The notes under the pieces were generated by a model. It did not search any database. It was not told where the DNA came from and worked only from the letters and a program-made list of their open reading frames with translations. This document shows positions 26,750 through 38,483 of a stretch of 64,000 bases of DNA, in pieces. Within the stretch, counting starts at the first letter, position 1, and the number at the start of each line of letters is the position of its first letter. Both the position numbers and the translations under genes were made by a program. Location: NCBI RefSeq assembly GCF_000004075.3, contig NC_026655.2:496001-560000 (forward strand), in the 5' to 3' direction. This DNA is from Cucumis sativus. Its lineage: Eukaryota > Streptophyta > Magnoliopsida > Cucurbitales > Cucurbitaceae.

Positions 26750-28285
26750 TTAGCATTTCCAGCAGGAGGCTGCAACAATGGGCTTGGACTTCCAGCCAAG
26801 AACCAAACACCCCTTTTCTTCCACAATAGTGTAGCCTTCATTAGCTTTAAACTTCCCAATCCACTGCTTTGCCTGAGCCATTACTTTAATGGGCGAAGCT
26901 TGAAAACCTGCTCTGCTCATCCTCCTCCGCCATTGATCCACTCTCTCGTGCCTCTCAACCCTTGCCATCCCCTCGCAGCTCACTATGTTCTTTATCTCCT
27001 CCGCAAAATAGAACTGCTCAATCTTTGCTCTTCTGGTGTCATATTTCGGCAACATGGCATCCAATGAATCAAATATGGCAGAATAATAGTGAAGAGCTTC
27101 CATGAATCTCCCTAAGAAAAAGGGTCCATTGTGATTTGAATCTTGCTCCACTAGAACCAGAGCCTTGGGGGAAAGGTCATAAATCATGCGAAGTACAGAG
27201 GTTAGAGCTCCTCTGCTTTCTTTGACCACACAATGCATCTGAAAAATGCTGGTGATGACCAAAGCTTCACCATCGTGAAGTTTTATGTCTTGAGGTCGAA
27301 GATTTTCTAAATTTCCCTCTACAGCTAAAACCTCCACTTGAACCCCAACGCCTTCTGCGTGAGCTTTCAACTTCTCCCCCATCACTCTGTATCTATTTAC
27401 AGAGAGGCCAATGCCAGTGACTCGGAGCAGTCGCCGGTTTGAAGACTCAGCAAGCCTCTCAATGAGGCTGTGCCATTGATGGCCATATGGCAAACCAAAC
27501 GCCATTCCCAAATCCAACACATGGACAGAATTCTCTCCCTCAAAGACTTCCAATATTGATGAATTGGCCACAAAATGCCCAAACTGGATATGTGGGTAAA
27601 TCTCATAAGCAAGATTTAGAGCCTCATCCTTTTTCTTCCTGTCAGACGAGTGATCCACTCTGCTCATGATGGGCAAACCAAAGCCAACATAGCCAAGTGG
27701 CTGAACCAAAGCGAGGCGGTCAGCCAATCCTTGGACAAAACAAGAAGCCACTCGTTGGAAGGAAGAGCCAAATACCAAAGCGTTGGCTCGAAGCTCGGAT
27801 AGAAGAATTGAAGCATGAGACCTATCACGACAAGCCACAGCCTCAGCACAGGCAACAAGAAGGTGTAAAAGCCTCATCCCATCAGCACTAGCATCCTCCT
27901 CTGCCGCACTCTCCTCCGCATTAATGATGGCAGCAGCAGCTTCCTCCACGGCTTCCGCTGCCAAATAACGCTGATTGTAAGTCCATATATGGGCACGGAA
28001 GCCAGTACTCAAGCTATCACAACTGTTGCTGCGGCTAAGACTACTGCTATTGTTGCTACTGTTTCCACTACCATCTTCAGTTGGGGTTGATTCAGTTTCA
28101 ATTTTGAGTCTTTTATGTCTGAATTCGTCAGAGAAGGAAATGACCCATCTGCTTGATGCAGTAGTGTCATCCAACAAGGAGAGCCAGTGGGCAGCTCCGC
28201 TATCACCCATCGTATCCTCATCCTCCTTTGTGACGGAGGTGAAGTCTGTGGAGAAGAAGCTGCCCCCGTCACCATCAAGAACCAT
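26750..28285 (-). CDS. GRAS-family transcriptional regulator
   Basis: A single-exon frame of 511 residues. The N-terminus (1-133) is acidic, serine-rich and has an alanine-rich helix (EAVEEAAAAI); it lacks DELLA and TVHYNP motifs, so it is not a gibberellin-responsive DELLA. The GRAS domain starts at about residue 137 (LLHLLVACAEAV, leucine-rich region I). VHIID appears as VHVLD at 254-258, followed by a second leucine-rich region, a PFYRE-like segment, and a SAW end with GWKSKPIVAASCWKC. Relatives are often labelled 'DELLA RGL1-like'; the RAD1 clade linked to arbuscule development is possible, but I cannot decide by eye. GRAS proteins act in the nucleus, mostly as co-regulators. Confidence 0.92.
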   Translation of the reverse strand: MVLDGDGGSFFSTDFTSVTKEDEDTMGDSGAAHWLSLLDDTTASSRWVISFSDEFRHKRLKIETESTPTEDGSGNSSNNSSSLSRSNSCDSLSTGFRAHIWTYNQRYLAAEAVEEAAAAIINAEESAAEEDASADGMRLLHLLVACAEAVACRDRSHASILLSELRANALVFGSSFQRVASCFVQGLADRLALVQPLGYVGFGLPIMSRVDHSSDRKKKDEALNLAYEIYPHIQFGHFVANSSILEVFEGENSVHVLDLGMAFGLPYGHQWHSLIERLAESSNRRLLRVTGIGLSVNRYRVMGEKLKAHAEGVGVQVEVLAVEGNLENLRPQDIKLHDGEALVITSIFQMHCVVKESRGALTSVLRMIYDLSPKALVLVEQDSNHNGPFFLGRFMEALHYYSAIFDSLDAMLPKYDTRRAKIEQFYFAEEIKNIVSCEGMARVERHERVDQWRRRMSRAGFQASPIKVMAQAKQWIGKFKANEGYTIVEEKGCLVLGWKSKPIVAASCWKC

Positions 28286-31172
28286 TGTTGGTTTGGTGTC
28301 TCTGTCACTCCTGATGGAACTGAAGGGAAATTGTAAAACACTGAAGGAGGGTGATTGTTATAGCATTGTTGGGTGAAAGTTCCTAAGTTTTGGTACACTA
28401 TTAATTTTTATTTATTATTATTATAAGTTATAACAAGGAAACCAAGTTGTAGAAGAATTAACACAAGAAAATGGGAGGAATTATTGGGACAAGGTAGAAA
28501 CTAAGAAGCTCCAAGTGTTGGGGAAGTTCAAACTGTTGGTTGGTTTTGGTTGGTTGGTTAGTACAGTAACTCAGGAAGAATATAACATGGGGGGAGTTAA
28601 TGTGTCATTTTCAGTTTGCTTTTTATACATCTTGCTGGCGTTTTTTGGTAATTGCCTAATTCTTTTAACTCTTCAATAATGTCACTCCTACTCATGCTTG
28701 CTAGTTTTTTTACATTATTATTATTTAACTTGCATACATGTTTTTAAGAAAATACCTATAGACAAAATCAGATATTTTTTATGATCTTCTGAAAACATTT
28801 TCAAATATTTGCAAATTATAGCGAAATTTCTTATTACTCTACTACACACTTGTTTTTTATCCATAGATATTGATACACTGATATAAGCCGATCACGGATC
28901 GAATCTAAAATTTTGTTATAACAGTCTTTTCATTTAAAACAATTCTTCTATTATTATTATTGTTGTTATTTGTATTATTTATTAAGAATCTTTCGCATTC
29001 ACTTGAAAACAAAAACAAAGATATATATAATTGTGATTATATTTTCAACAGGTGCTCTTGTTTGACAATAATAATTGAAATATGTCAACATCGGCACTAA
29101 TAAAATTGTGATTATATTTTATGCCCCTAAATTTAATTCTGTATGTGAGTATGTTAGGGGTGATCAACGGTTTTTCGGCCAAACCGATCCCAACCGTCAT
29201 TTCCAACAAAATTGACCAATCGAGTTTTTGGTCATTTGGTTTTGGTCTTCTTTTTAGTTAATTTTTTCTTTTCTCTCCCATCTTTTGCTAGTTAATTAAT
29301 AAAAACATAATAATTAGACTGTAAATATACTACCAAAATATGGGTAGTAATTAAATAATATGTGATAGATTTCTTAAACCTATCCAATGATTTTAACCAT
29401 ACTAATAAATTTAACTTTTTCGGAAAGTAAATAAACAAAAATTAATGGCAAATTGAATCCACCTTAAAAATAAAAGAAGTTACAACAAAATTGAAAGCAA
29501 CGCACTTTTCGACCGACTAACTTCGATTCGATATTTCAATTTTTCAACCTACCATACTCATTCATAGAGTAGATTAGTAATCATTAAATCCCACCTGCCA
29601 AAAACAAAGTAACATTAAATCCCAAAACTTAAACCCAACAAAAACTAATACAATAAAGTACCGTTTTTAATAAGCTTGAATATGGAATTAGAGTTTCACG
29701 CCAATCATTTTGACATCACATTGACGTTGGATTCAACAGTTTTGAAAGTCAAATATCTTTCAAAAGAAAAAAAAAAAAGAATAAATAGAGTGATGAGAGG
29801 AAGGCAAATGGAGGGTTATGAAGGAACACGAAGATGTTAAGGATTCCTAGTGCCGGCTTGAACAAGAATGCATTATCTAATACACCAATCAGAATTAAAG
29901 GAATTGCTTTGAGTTGTCTTCCCAATCACATTGTGGAATGAATTAATTAAAACTTTATTGCAATGTCAATTTTCATCTTATTAATGTTTTAATTTAATTT
30001 TACTTTTTTGTTAAATGGTTTGGATTCAGTCAACTGTCTACATATTGCCCTACATCTTCCATACTTCTCCCAATTGAATTCGAGGAGCAACACAGACCAT
30101 ACCAAATTCAAACTATTCATATCATCTCATTTAATTTAGTTCATACTATAGTATTCCCCCATATTGGGCCAGGGCTCAAATCCCAGTCAAGTCCAGTTTG
30201 GACACATTAGCAAAGGTCCAATAAACTGATGAACTCGATATGGATAAGGATTGTGATGGACAGTCACCCGTTAACTACCCCATGGTCCGTTCATATTTGA
30301 GATAGTCGTAAATATAGTAATTAGACTACAAAATAATTAAATTATTTAATTAAATAAATTCTTATTATTTTTCAGCGATAGATTTCTATCATTCATAGAC
30401 CTTAGACATATTTTGCTATATTTATAATGTTTTAAAAATATTATATATATACTAATATTTTAATCTAATTGATATATTTATAACTATCAAAATGGTTAAA
30501 TGTAAAATTATTTTTATTTAAAAATAATACAGACTTCCTAAATTTCAATTATGTTTTATGATGCAAACATGAGTATAGCCAATTTAAACTTAAAGTTTGA
30601 TCTCTCAACCTAAAGACATAATTGATATTTTAAATTAATGAGTTTATTAAATACAAAACTGAAAGTTACACAAATTTCTTTCTAAACCCCATAAACATAT
30701 GAGTACAATCATTTTGCATCTTATTCCAATCACATTGTAGGAAAATAAGTTCAAAAGATACATACTAATGTTATGGCAAATTTTAATTGAAAAAGTAAAT
30801 AATGGGAATACCCATGATGAACAAAATATTGTTCTAAATTTATTTGAACAATATTATTTCCATTGGAGGAGGAACGAATAGGCATTAGCCAATAGGTGTA
30901 AAGTAATAAAGGTTGTTCCTAACATATATTATTAAAGGACTATTTTTGTTGATAAGAACATCAAAGGAAATAGCAAGGAAAGGATGTAGGAGTCAAGATT
31001 CATTGAATTGGGTCATGTAAGTGTCAAAATCGCTTCTCAAAAAACAAATATATACAAAGTTAGACTAATTTTTATATATCATTTGGTCTGTCTCAAAAGT
31101 CATATCTATCTATACTGTGAAAAATTCTCTTCGCTAAAATCAAAGTAACAAACTAATTAGAGGCGGAGGGGA
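28286..31172. other. Divergent intergenic region between GRAS and MSRA
   Basis: About 2.9 kb without a gene. It contains GRAS 5' flank, copies of the dispersed AT-rich repeat at about 28795-28945 and 30330-30440, and a stretch of 'CGGTTT/GGTTTTGGTC' words near 29165-29250 of the kind common in plant intergenic repeats. The rest is AT-rich without recognisable structure. Confidence 0.5.
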
Positions 31173-31854
31173 ATGGCTTCTGGTATAGAGTCCGGTGGGC
31201 ACAACCCGGCACTCGACTACGATACCGACGTACCTGAAAATCCAGCCTACGAGTTTGCAGAGTTCGGCGCCGGTTGTTTTTGGGGGGCAGAGCTTGCCTT
31301 CCAGCGAGTTGTTGGTGTGGTCAAAACGGAGGTTGGTTATTCTCAAGGCCATACTCCAGATCCAACTTATAAACAAGTTTGCTCTGGAATTACCAATCAT
31401 GTGGAGGTTGTTCGGGTCGCATTCGACCCGAAAGTCTGCCCTTACACCAACCTGCTCTCTCTCTTTTGGTCTCGCATTGATCCCACCTCCCTCAATCGCC
31501 AAGTATGCAAAACATCCACTTTCTACAAACATTTGTTTTTTTTATATGATTTCTATAAACTCAAGGTTTCTGTTCTGTTTGTGTTATGGTATGACAAAGG
31601 GGAACGATAAAGGGGCTCAGTATCGATCGGGGATATACTACTTCAACGAGACACAAGCTCGTTTAGCTCATGAATCCAAAGAAGCCAAGAAGTTGGAGTT
31701 GAAAGACAAAGAAGTTGTAACAGAGATTCTTCCAGCCAAGAGATTCTATAGGGCAGAAGAGTACCATCAGCAGTATTTGGAGAAAGGAGGAGGGAAAGGC
31801 CACAAACAATCTGCTGGAAAGGGTTGCACTGATCCCATTAGATGCTATGGTTAA
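31173..31854 (+). CDS. MSRA: Peptide methionine sulfoxide reductase A, cytosolic type
   Basis: Two exons, 31173-31502 and 31600-31854, join in phase 0 to 194 residues. The active-site motif GCFWGAE carries the catalytic cysteine at C35. The conserved TEVGYSQG and AQYRSGIYY follow, and the C-terminal cysteines in [10 protein letters not shown] are candidates for resolving residues. MsrA reduces the S-epimer of methionine sulfoxide in proteins and repairs oxidative damage. There is no transit peptide before the catalytic core, so a cytosolic form is expected rather than the plastid isoform. The second exon is preceded by an overlapping long frame, which is only a shadow. Confidence 0.95.
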
Positions 31855-31969
31855 GGCCAAACCAACCAAGAATAATTACATTGTGTGTTTTTGTTAATCC
31901 TCTGCTTTTGTTGCTTCTGGGTTTGGTTGAGACTGGGGCTTGCCTATTATATCACAAAGTTGCACATGT

Positions 31970-31975
31970 AATAAA
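31970..31975 (+). terminator. Polyadenylation signal of MSRA
   Basis: AATAAA lies about 115 bp after the MSRA stop codon, a suitable position for the near-upstream poly(A) element. The 476-bp gap up to 32330 holds this 3' UTR and that of ATG16, convergent. Confidence 0.5.
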
Positions 31976-32330
31976 AGTTCGAGGCTTCTCTATGCTATCA
32001 TCACATGTGTTTTTTACTCCTCTTTCCATTTCTCTTTAAAACAATGCTAAATAAAAGCAATTCATTATCTTAAGGAGACAGTAAGTATATAATGCTGCAG
32101 AAAACAATAAATAACAACCAAAAGCATACTACACACCAAAATGAAATAAGCCGAATGCTCATTGATTGATTAAAATCGTAATGTTTGGTAAAACAATGGA
32201 AACAGAAGAATTGCTATACGATCAGATGAATAAAATGATGAACTAACTTTATACCACACTTTTAACTCTATCTACTGTACATCAAGTGGAAAGCATGTGA
32301 GAAACTGTGTGTGCGTATCACCACACTACT

Positions 32331-34771
32331 TCAGTTCCATGTAAATATTATACCATTTCTGTCTGCAGACGCAAGCGGTTTTCCAAGCCCACTCCATGAA
32401 CAACATAGAACAGATGCAGTGCTCTCTTTCAGAGTGCTAACGATATCATGTTTTGATATTGACCACACATGAACTGACCCATCTGCAGAACCAGCTGCAA
32501 CGTAGTTGTCGTCTGGACTGATGCAAGAACGGCTCCAATTGGAAGCTACTCTATTTCCAGATGCCCTTAATGTCCCACAGACTTCCAAAGATCGGATATC
32601 AAATAAATTATGCAAGTTATCTCTCCCACTAGTCAATATTGTATTGCCATTACGTGACAAAGAAAGAGATGTAACAGCAAGGGAGTGTCCAGCAACTTCG
32701 CTAATCAATTTTCCTGTTTGAATATCCCACAACCGAAGATTTCCATCCACATGGCCAGAACAAATGGTCTGTCCATCCATGCTGAAGCGAACTGCATTAC
32801 AATTGCTGGCAAAAATGAAGGTCTTGGTGCAGTAACCCTTCTGTAGGTCCCAAATTTTAATGGTGCGATCATATGCAGCACTCACAACATAGCGGCTAGA
32901 AACTTTGCTTACATCTACAGCACATACTTTGTCGGAGTGACCAGTCAACGTATGGCGCACCCTTCCAGAACTGATGTCCCATGCATATAAGTTGTTTGAA
33001 CTGCTTGCTGCAATAACAGATCTATTATCATGGGTAATGGCAAGATCAAGAACAGAACCAAGGCACCCATGTAGAGTGGAACTTAATGATCCAGTATTTG
33101 TATCCCACAATTTGACTGTACGGTCCTGCCCCCCACTGATCAACTTTCCTGAGTTATTTTCGAACAATATAGTACCACAGCCCCCTTCATGGCCACGGAT
33201 CCTGTGCTTGCACACTGAGGGTACAGTGGATTCCACAAAGAATTCAGCACCCTCTTCACTTTGGCGAACCACGCCATCAACCTGTTGCTGAGCAAGTTTC
33301 TCTAAACCACTAGCCTTGAGTCGGTCAATCATATCCTCATAGAGTGCATTTGCCTGATAAATAACAAAAGAGACATTTACATTCACATTTGGGTTTCATG
33401 TGGGGGTGGGGAGGTGAATTTACTTCATTTCGAAAGACAACAATTCATGAACCAATTCCTGCTCTCTAAACTGAATTAAAGATAGCAAATTTCCACCTTC
33501 TGCATTCAAAGTGGCATATTAACCAATGGATCAACAAGAACTTCATGGAACTAACTTCACAAAATTCCAAAAGCCCATAAAACCAATGTGCTACACTTTA
33601 TCAACTGGGGAATTCAGGCATTAAGAATATCAAATTGGACTTTTCCATTTAACCCTTCTGAAGCACTTACAGTTAAGATCATGAGAACATTATGATCATC
33701 ATAAAATCAAACAAACAAACAAAAAAAGAAAGCACGAGAAATTGTCTACATTATTACATGATGGACATGTGAACTAAAAATTTTGTGTTAAGAGTATTTT
33801 ATAAGCCAGTTAGTGATTCAAAATTCAAACTAAAGCAGGTTACCTATACCAGAACTCACTCCTAAGTCCCAGCAGCGTATGAAAAAAAAAAGAGATTGTG
33901 CTATCTATTTGAACAATAACTAAAATCTATATTTTCAACCAAATGACGTAGAAAAAAGATGAACAAAAACAAAACAAAAATACAAAGACCTCATTGAGAC
34001 GTTCTGCGTCCTGCATCTTTTGAAGCATCCACCGGTCAACCAACATTTTATTTTCAGCCTCTGCGTTCTTAGCTTTAACTGTCATTGCTTCAAGCTGTGT
34101 TTTAATTTCTTGATTCTCACATAAAGCCAGTTCCAGAGCTTTAAGTTTAATCTCTAAGTCTGCCTTCAACTGAGAGCATTCATCCCTGAATCACGTAAGA
34201 ACTTCCAAACATTCATACAACATATCGATCTAGATTCATCAATCAATTCCCAACTCCAAAATGTCCAAGAATTACGAATGAAAAAGAGGGCAAACCTGGC
34301 TCGACTTAATTCCTGCTCCAAATTATCAATCACGGCCTCTTTCTCCCCAATCAAAGATTTAGAAGTTCGAACCTCAGCAACTTCAACCACAAGTTGCTCA
34401 GATAATCGTGATTGAGCCTTGTAACATTGCTGAAGCTCCAATTCCAACTTCTCCGCTTTCTCTTTCCATTCCGAACTCTAAAAAGGAACATAACACAAAT
34501 ACCCCAATAACAAGTTTAAACTGAAACCGAGATTTTTTTGGAATCAAATGGTGGGGAAGAGATTTTAGAAAGTGGGTAATGGTGAAAATGATCAAAAGTG
34601 AATGAAAAATGGAAGAAATCAAAGAGAAGAAGAGACCTGGGTTATGATGGGGCGAGAGAGAGCGAGAAAAGCAGGAGCATGCGCACCTTCTTCAAGGAGA
34701 TGGCGTTGCCGGAGGGCTCTTAGAGCGTGCTTAATCGCTTCGTTTGCTATCTCGTTTGGGGACATGATCAT
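32331..34771 (-). CDS. ATG16: Autophagy-related protein 16
   Basis: Four exons on the minus strand, 34637-34771, 34296-34477, 33990-34185 and 32331-33353, join in phase to 511 residues, close to the family length. The N-terminus (HALRALRRHLLEEGAHAPAF) is the helix that contacts ATG5. A long coiled coil follows (EKAEKLELELQQ through AEAENKMLVDRW). From about residue 185 seven WD40 blades form a propeller, with repeats such as LISGGQDRTVKLWD, YVVSAAYDRTIKIWD and YVAAGSADGSVHVWS. ATG16 dimerises and brings the ATG12-ATG5 conjugate to membranes for ATG8 lipidation. The first of two near ATGs (34771, then 34765) was chosen; the protein would begin MIMSP or MSP. Confidence 0.95.
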
Positions 34772-35958
34772 AATCGATCGTCCACTGCAAAAGGAGAAAA
34801 CTTCTTATGATTGATTCAAGAAATTTCTATATAAACAAATGAAACCCAATCATTTTGTTGTTGTTCGCTTGAATTGTAGATAAAGCATCATCATCCCTCT
34901 ACCCTAATTTTCATTACTTATTCACAAACCCCAAATAAATAACTAAATAAATCACTTTTCTTTCTTTCATTTATTCAGAACTAAATTCCATCAAAAGAAA
35001 ATTTTAACTTAGGGATGGTTTTTTTTGTTTGCCTTTTCTCCTTTAAAAAATTACTTTTTTTTACGGTAAACAAAATTCTCATATTCTATTCATAATAGAC
35101 ATTTGTTTTTTTCTCTCTTCCTTTCCTTACCTTTCTCTTTTGATTTTTTTTGTTGCCAAGAGAGGATGGAGAGATTGTCCAAAAGGATTTGAGAAGTGGT
35201 TGAAATCGGAAAAAAGGATTTAAGAAGTTGTTAGAGCATAAAACGTTTAGAGTTTTTGTTAAAATGTGAGTAGGTTGGGTCGATTGATTTTTCACTAGAT
35301 AGAGCTATGAATTTTGGTTGAAAATTGACCATGGAGCAAGAGCGAGGGTGCAAATTTGTGGGTGAAAAAGGGACTTGGAATGAAAACAAGAGTGAAATCT
35401 ACATCCAAAATAGACTATCTTTTTTTTTTTCTTTTTTCATGTGAAACAATTACCTTCTCACAAGTGAGAACAAATGGGCTCATAAATCAGAAAAAGTGGT
35501 ATATATTCAATTCATAAAAGATGAAAATGACATGAAATTTTCCAATTAATGAAATATTGTTTGTGTTCAAGAAAAGATAAGATGAAGAAATAAATAATAC
35601 ACATAAGAAATTAAATGGAAATCATTTAAGCTCAAAGAGTCCATGAGGAGAGAGATAACAGAGAGGGTAGACTTTTGAGGAAGATTTAACAACAATGATT
35701 TTTGTTCTATTAACAATCAAGGTAGAAGGTAATGAATTCCCCATGTATCAAACTATAAACATGTCACAACCCAAGTATGGATTTTCCTAAACCAACACCC
35801 CATTTTTTCTAGAAATCAATAATTAGAAGTAGCTTCCCCAACATTTTCTTCTTTGTATACCACCCACCACCCACCACCCACCCCCTTGCCTTTTTTTTTC
35901 TTTTTTCTTTTTTTCTAATCAGGGAACTACTCTTCCTTCACCAATCCAATCTCTACAT
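34772..35958. other. Intergenic between ATG16 and ABHD17-like genes
   Basis: This holds the ATG16 promoter and the 3' UTR of the next minus-strand gene. It has T-rich runs and an ACCACCC repeat near 35862-35883. No gene is seen. Confidence 0.4.
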
Positions 35959-38483
35959 CTACCCGGCACGAATTCTATCCAACCAATCGACGCTCTTTCG
36001 AGCTTTTTCAAACTGTTGGTCGATGCTTCTTCTTGGTTTCTCATAGAATTCCACACTTCTTCTTGATCTCTCTACTTGGTCTATTGAGATTTTTAGTTTC
36101 TCTAGCTTCTCGATGTTGTTGAACTTGTATCCTTGCGGTCTCGATTTGTCTAGTCTATCAACGCTTTTCCTAGGCTTCTCTCGCCTGTCTGTGCTCCTTC
36201 GTGGGGCCTCAAAACAATCTGTGCTCCTTCTTGATTGCTCCATTCGGTCTGTGCTTTTCCTTGAACCATTCCTTCGCGAAGGCGATCTCTCAACGGTGGT
36301 TACAAATTTCTTGAGATGCCTGATGTATTCTGGGAAGAGTTCAAGATCACAATGGTTTCCTCCTTTCAGCCACAAGGGTTCATATTTCTCTTGACACAAC
36401 TCCCAAAGCTGTTTGCCGTGAGAGAAATCAACAACGTCGTCGGAGGTTCCCTAGAAATGAAATCATCAAAGGAATTCGGATTCAGAATAGGAAGAATGAT
36501 TGAAGCATAAAACACAATCTCCTGACTTGATTGTTAACATAAGATCTTTAAGATCTACAAACTTACATGAATTACCAACACGGGGCACTTAACATATGGT
36601 ATTTTATCAATGTTCTGCAGATAATCAAAGGGAAAAACATCAGGACTCCATAATATTAGATAAAATAAGGTAAGATGTCTCATGTTATGGACAAACAATA
36701 TAGGACCTTATAGATGTCAAACCAGTATGTGCGTTTCACTGGATACATGACTCTCAATCCTGATAATATAGGACTATGCAGGACAACTGCTCGTAGTCGG
36801 GGCAAACGTGCAGCAAGGTCCAAAGTTGGGCCACTTCCAACAGATTGACCATAAAGGATTATTTCCTCTTGCTTAGCACCATACTTCTCCTCAAGACACT
36901 TGTATGCAGCTTCAATATCTGCATAAGTATTGTGCTCACTTGGCTACAAAAAAGTTTATAAACACAACAATGTTATGAATGACAGAAGATTAACTTCCAC
37001 CAAAATTTGAAACATGGAAAGGATCTGTTGAATTTACCTTTCCAGTGGACTGCCCATATCCAGAGTAATCGTACCTGCATAAGTATCAATATGAAGTTTG
37101 GTTTAATTTTTGCAGTTTGAACGAATAATCACACATCTATTACCATTTTAGGACTTTTGCTAACATTACATGTGCCAAAACTACTCCATGTTGAAGGATA
37201 AAAAGGGCAGATTTTGATCAAGGGTGAGGCCAAAGAACAAGGTATGTACAATACCAATGCATAAAAACTAAGAAAATGTTACAACATTACAAAGTCACAA
37301 TACCAATGCATAAAAACTAAGAAAATGTTACAACATTACAAAGTCACAATATTTTCAAGGTTTGAATGTAAAATCAACAAGAGTTGATCTAGATTGTACC
37401 ATTAAGCTAAGTATAATGTTTCTGGGGAGACAAATCGTTTGCCTTTTCTCTTATGTCTACCTAAAAATACTCAACTAAACAGCAAAAGGAAGAAAGTAGT
37501 TGGGGCTGGTTTAGTGAAATTCAAAATGACTCAGCTACCACACTCGATCTAACTCCAGTCTTAAGCCCACAAAAGTGCTGTAAACTCTGAAGGCTTGTGG
37601 TTCATAATTTCCATTTCTCATTTTGTCAGGAAGATTGGGAACAAAAAATTTTAATCTTTCGAATTTAGTTCCATTTTGTACAATCGTGGAAGACGAGGTT
37701 TCGTATTCCCCATGTTGTGGTAATGAGCAAAACAAGAATACTATGAGTGGGCAGCTAAGGGAGAACGAAAGTGAATAAACCCCAGCTGAGTGACTATTCA
37801 AAATTACCACCAACACAAAGAATCATCTTCCAAAATTTAGATCTACTACAGATCACCACTTTAACAATTGATCTCAACCAATTCTACTTCAAATACCCAA
37901 ATACTGAACCCAGCAACAAAAACTAAAAGCAACCAAACATCATAACCCTCCACCTAAGTATAAACATATAATTTCCAGCAAGCAGCTAAAAATCCCAATC
38001 CTCAACAACCAGATGCATAAATCCAAAGATTCAGCAAATGGGCAAGATCAATTCGCCACTAATCCGCCCAAAACACGAAGTAGAGGAAAACACACGCACG
38101 CACACACACACAAAAAAAAAAAACTCCTCGAGCTTTCCCATGCCCTCAAAATGCAGGAATTGAAGAAGAAAACGAACATACCCAAGAAGATTAACGCGCA
38201 AATGGATGCTAAGCTCAATGAAGAGCTCATACATCTGACCAACATCAGCAGCATTTCCATGTGAATAAAGAAGCGTGGAAGTAGCCATAGGGTAACGGAT
38301 GTAAACAGCAACGATCTCATTGCCTTTACGCGTGGGAAGCTTCCAGACATCGACATTTTCACGGTGGGGAAAAGGGTCCAAGAGAAGAAGACCAGTGGGT
38401 TGGTCTTTAAGAATCTTGTAAGAGGGTGGATTAGGAGGGAAGAAGGCGAATTTAGCAGCCATGGAAGAAGTAACACCACCCAT
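35959..38483 (-). CDS. ABHD17-like alpha/beta hydrolase with Arg/Ser-rich tail
   Basis: Five exons on the minus strand, 38182-38483, 37038-37074, 36707-36943, 36567-36614 and 35959-36450, join to 371 residues. The fold shows the oxyanion region YSHGNAAD, the nucleophile elbow GQSVGSG, the acid in GTSDDVVD and the histidine in GGNHCD, so all three catalytic residues are present. Animal ABHD17 proteins remove palmitate from membrane proteins; here the N-terminus is MGGVTSS, which fits an N-myristoylation signal (G2, S6) instead of a cysteine cluster. The last 120 residues are a basic tail of repeated RRSTD/RKSVD-like units, likely phosphorylated and common in the plant family as I recall it. 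The substrate is unknown. Confidence 0.9.
37248..37351. repeat. 49-bp direct tandem duplication in intron
   Basis: Two exact or near-exact 49-bp copies stand head to tail within the first intron of the ABHD17-like gene (intron 37075-38181). The unit begins ACAATACCAATGC and ends CAAAGTC. It looks like a recent slippage or repair duplication. Confidence 0.9.

Noticed and set aside
26750-28285. DELLA protein
   Set aside because: The N-terminus lacks both DELLA and TVHYNP motifs.
31195-31854. 219-codon frame overlapping MSRA
   Set aside because: Its first half is out of frame with the MSRA exon 1 and reads through the intron; only the part matching exon 2 is real.
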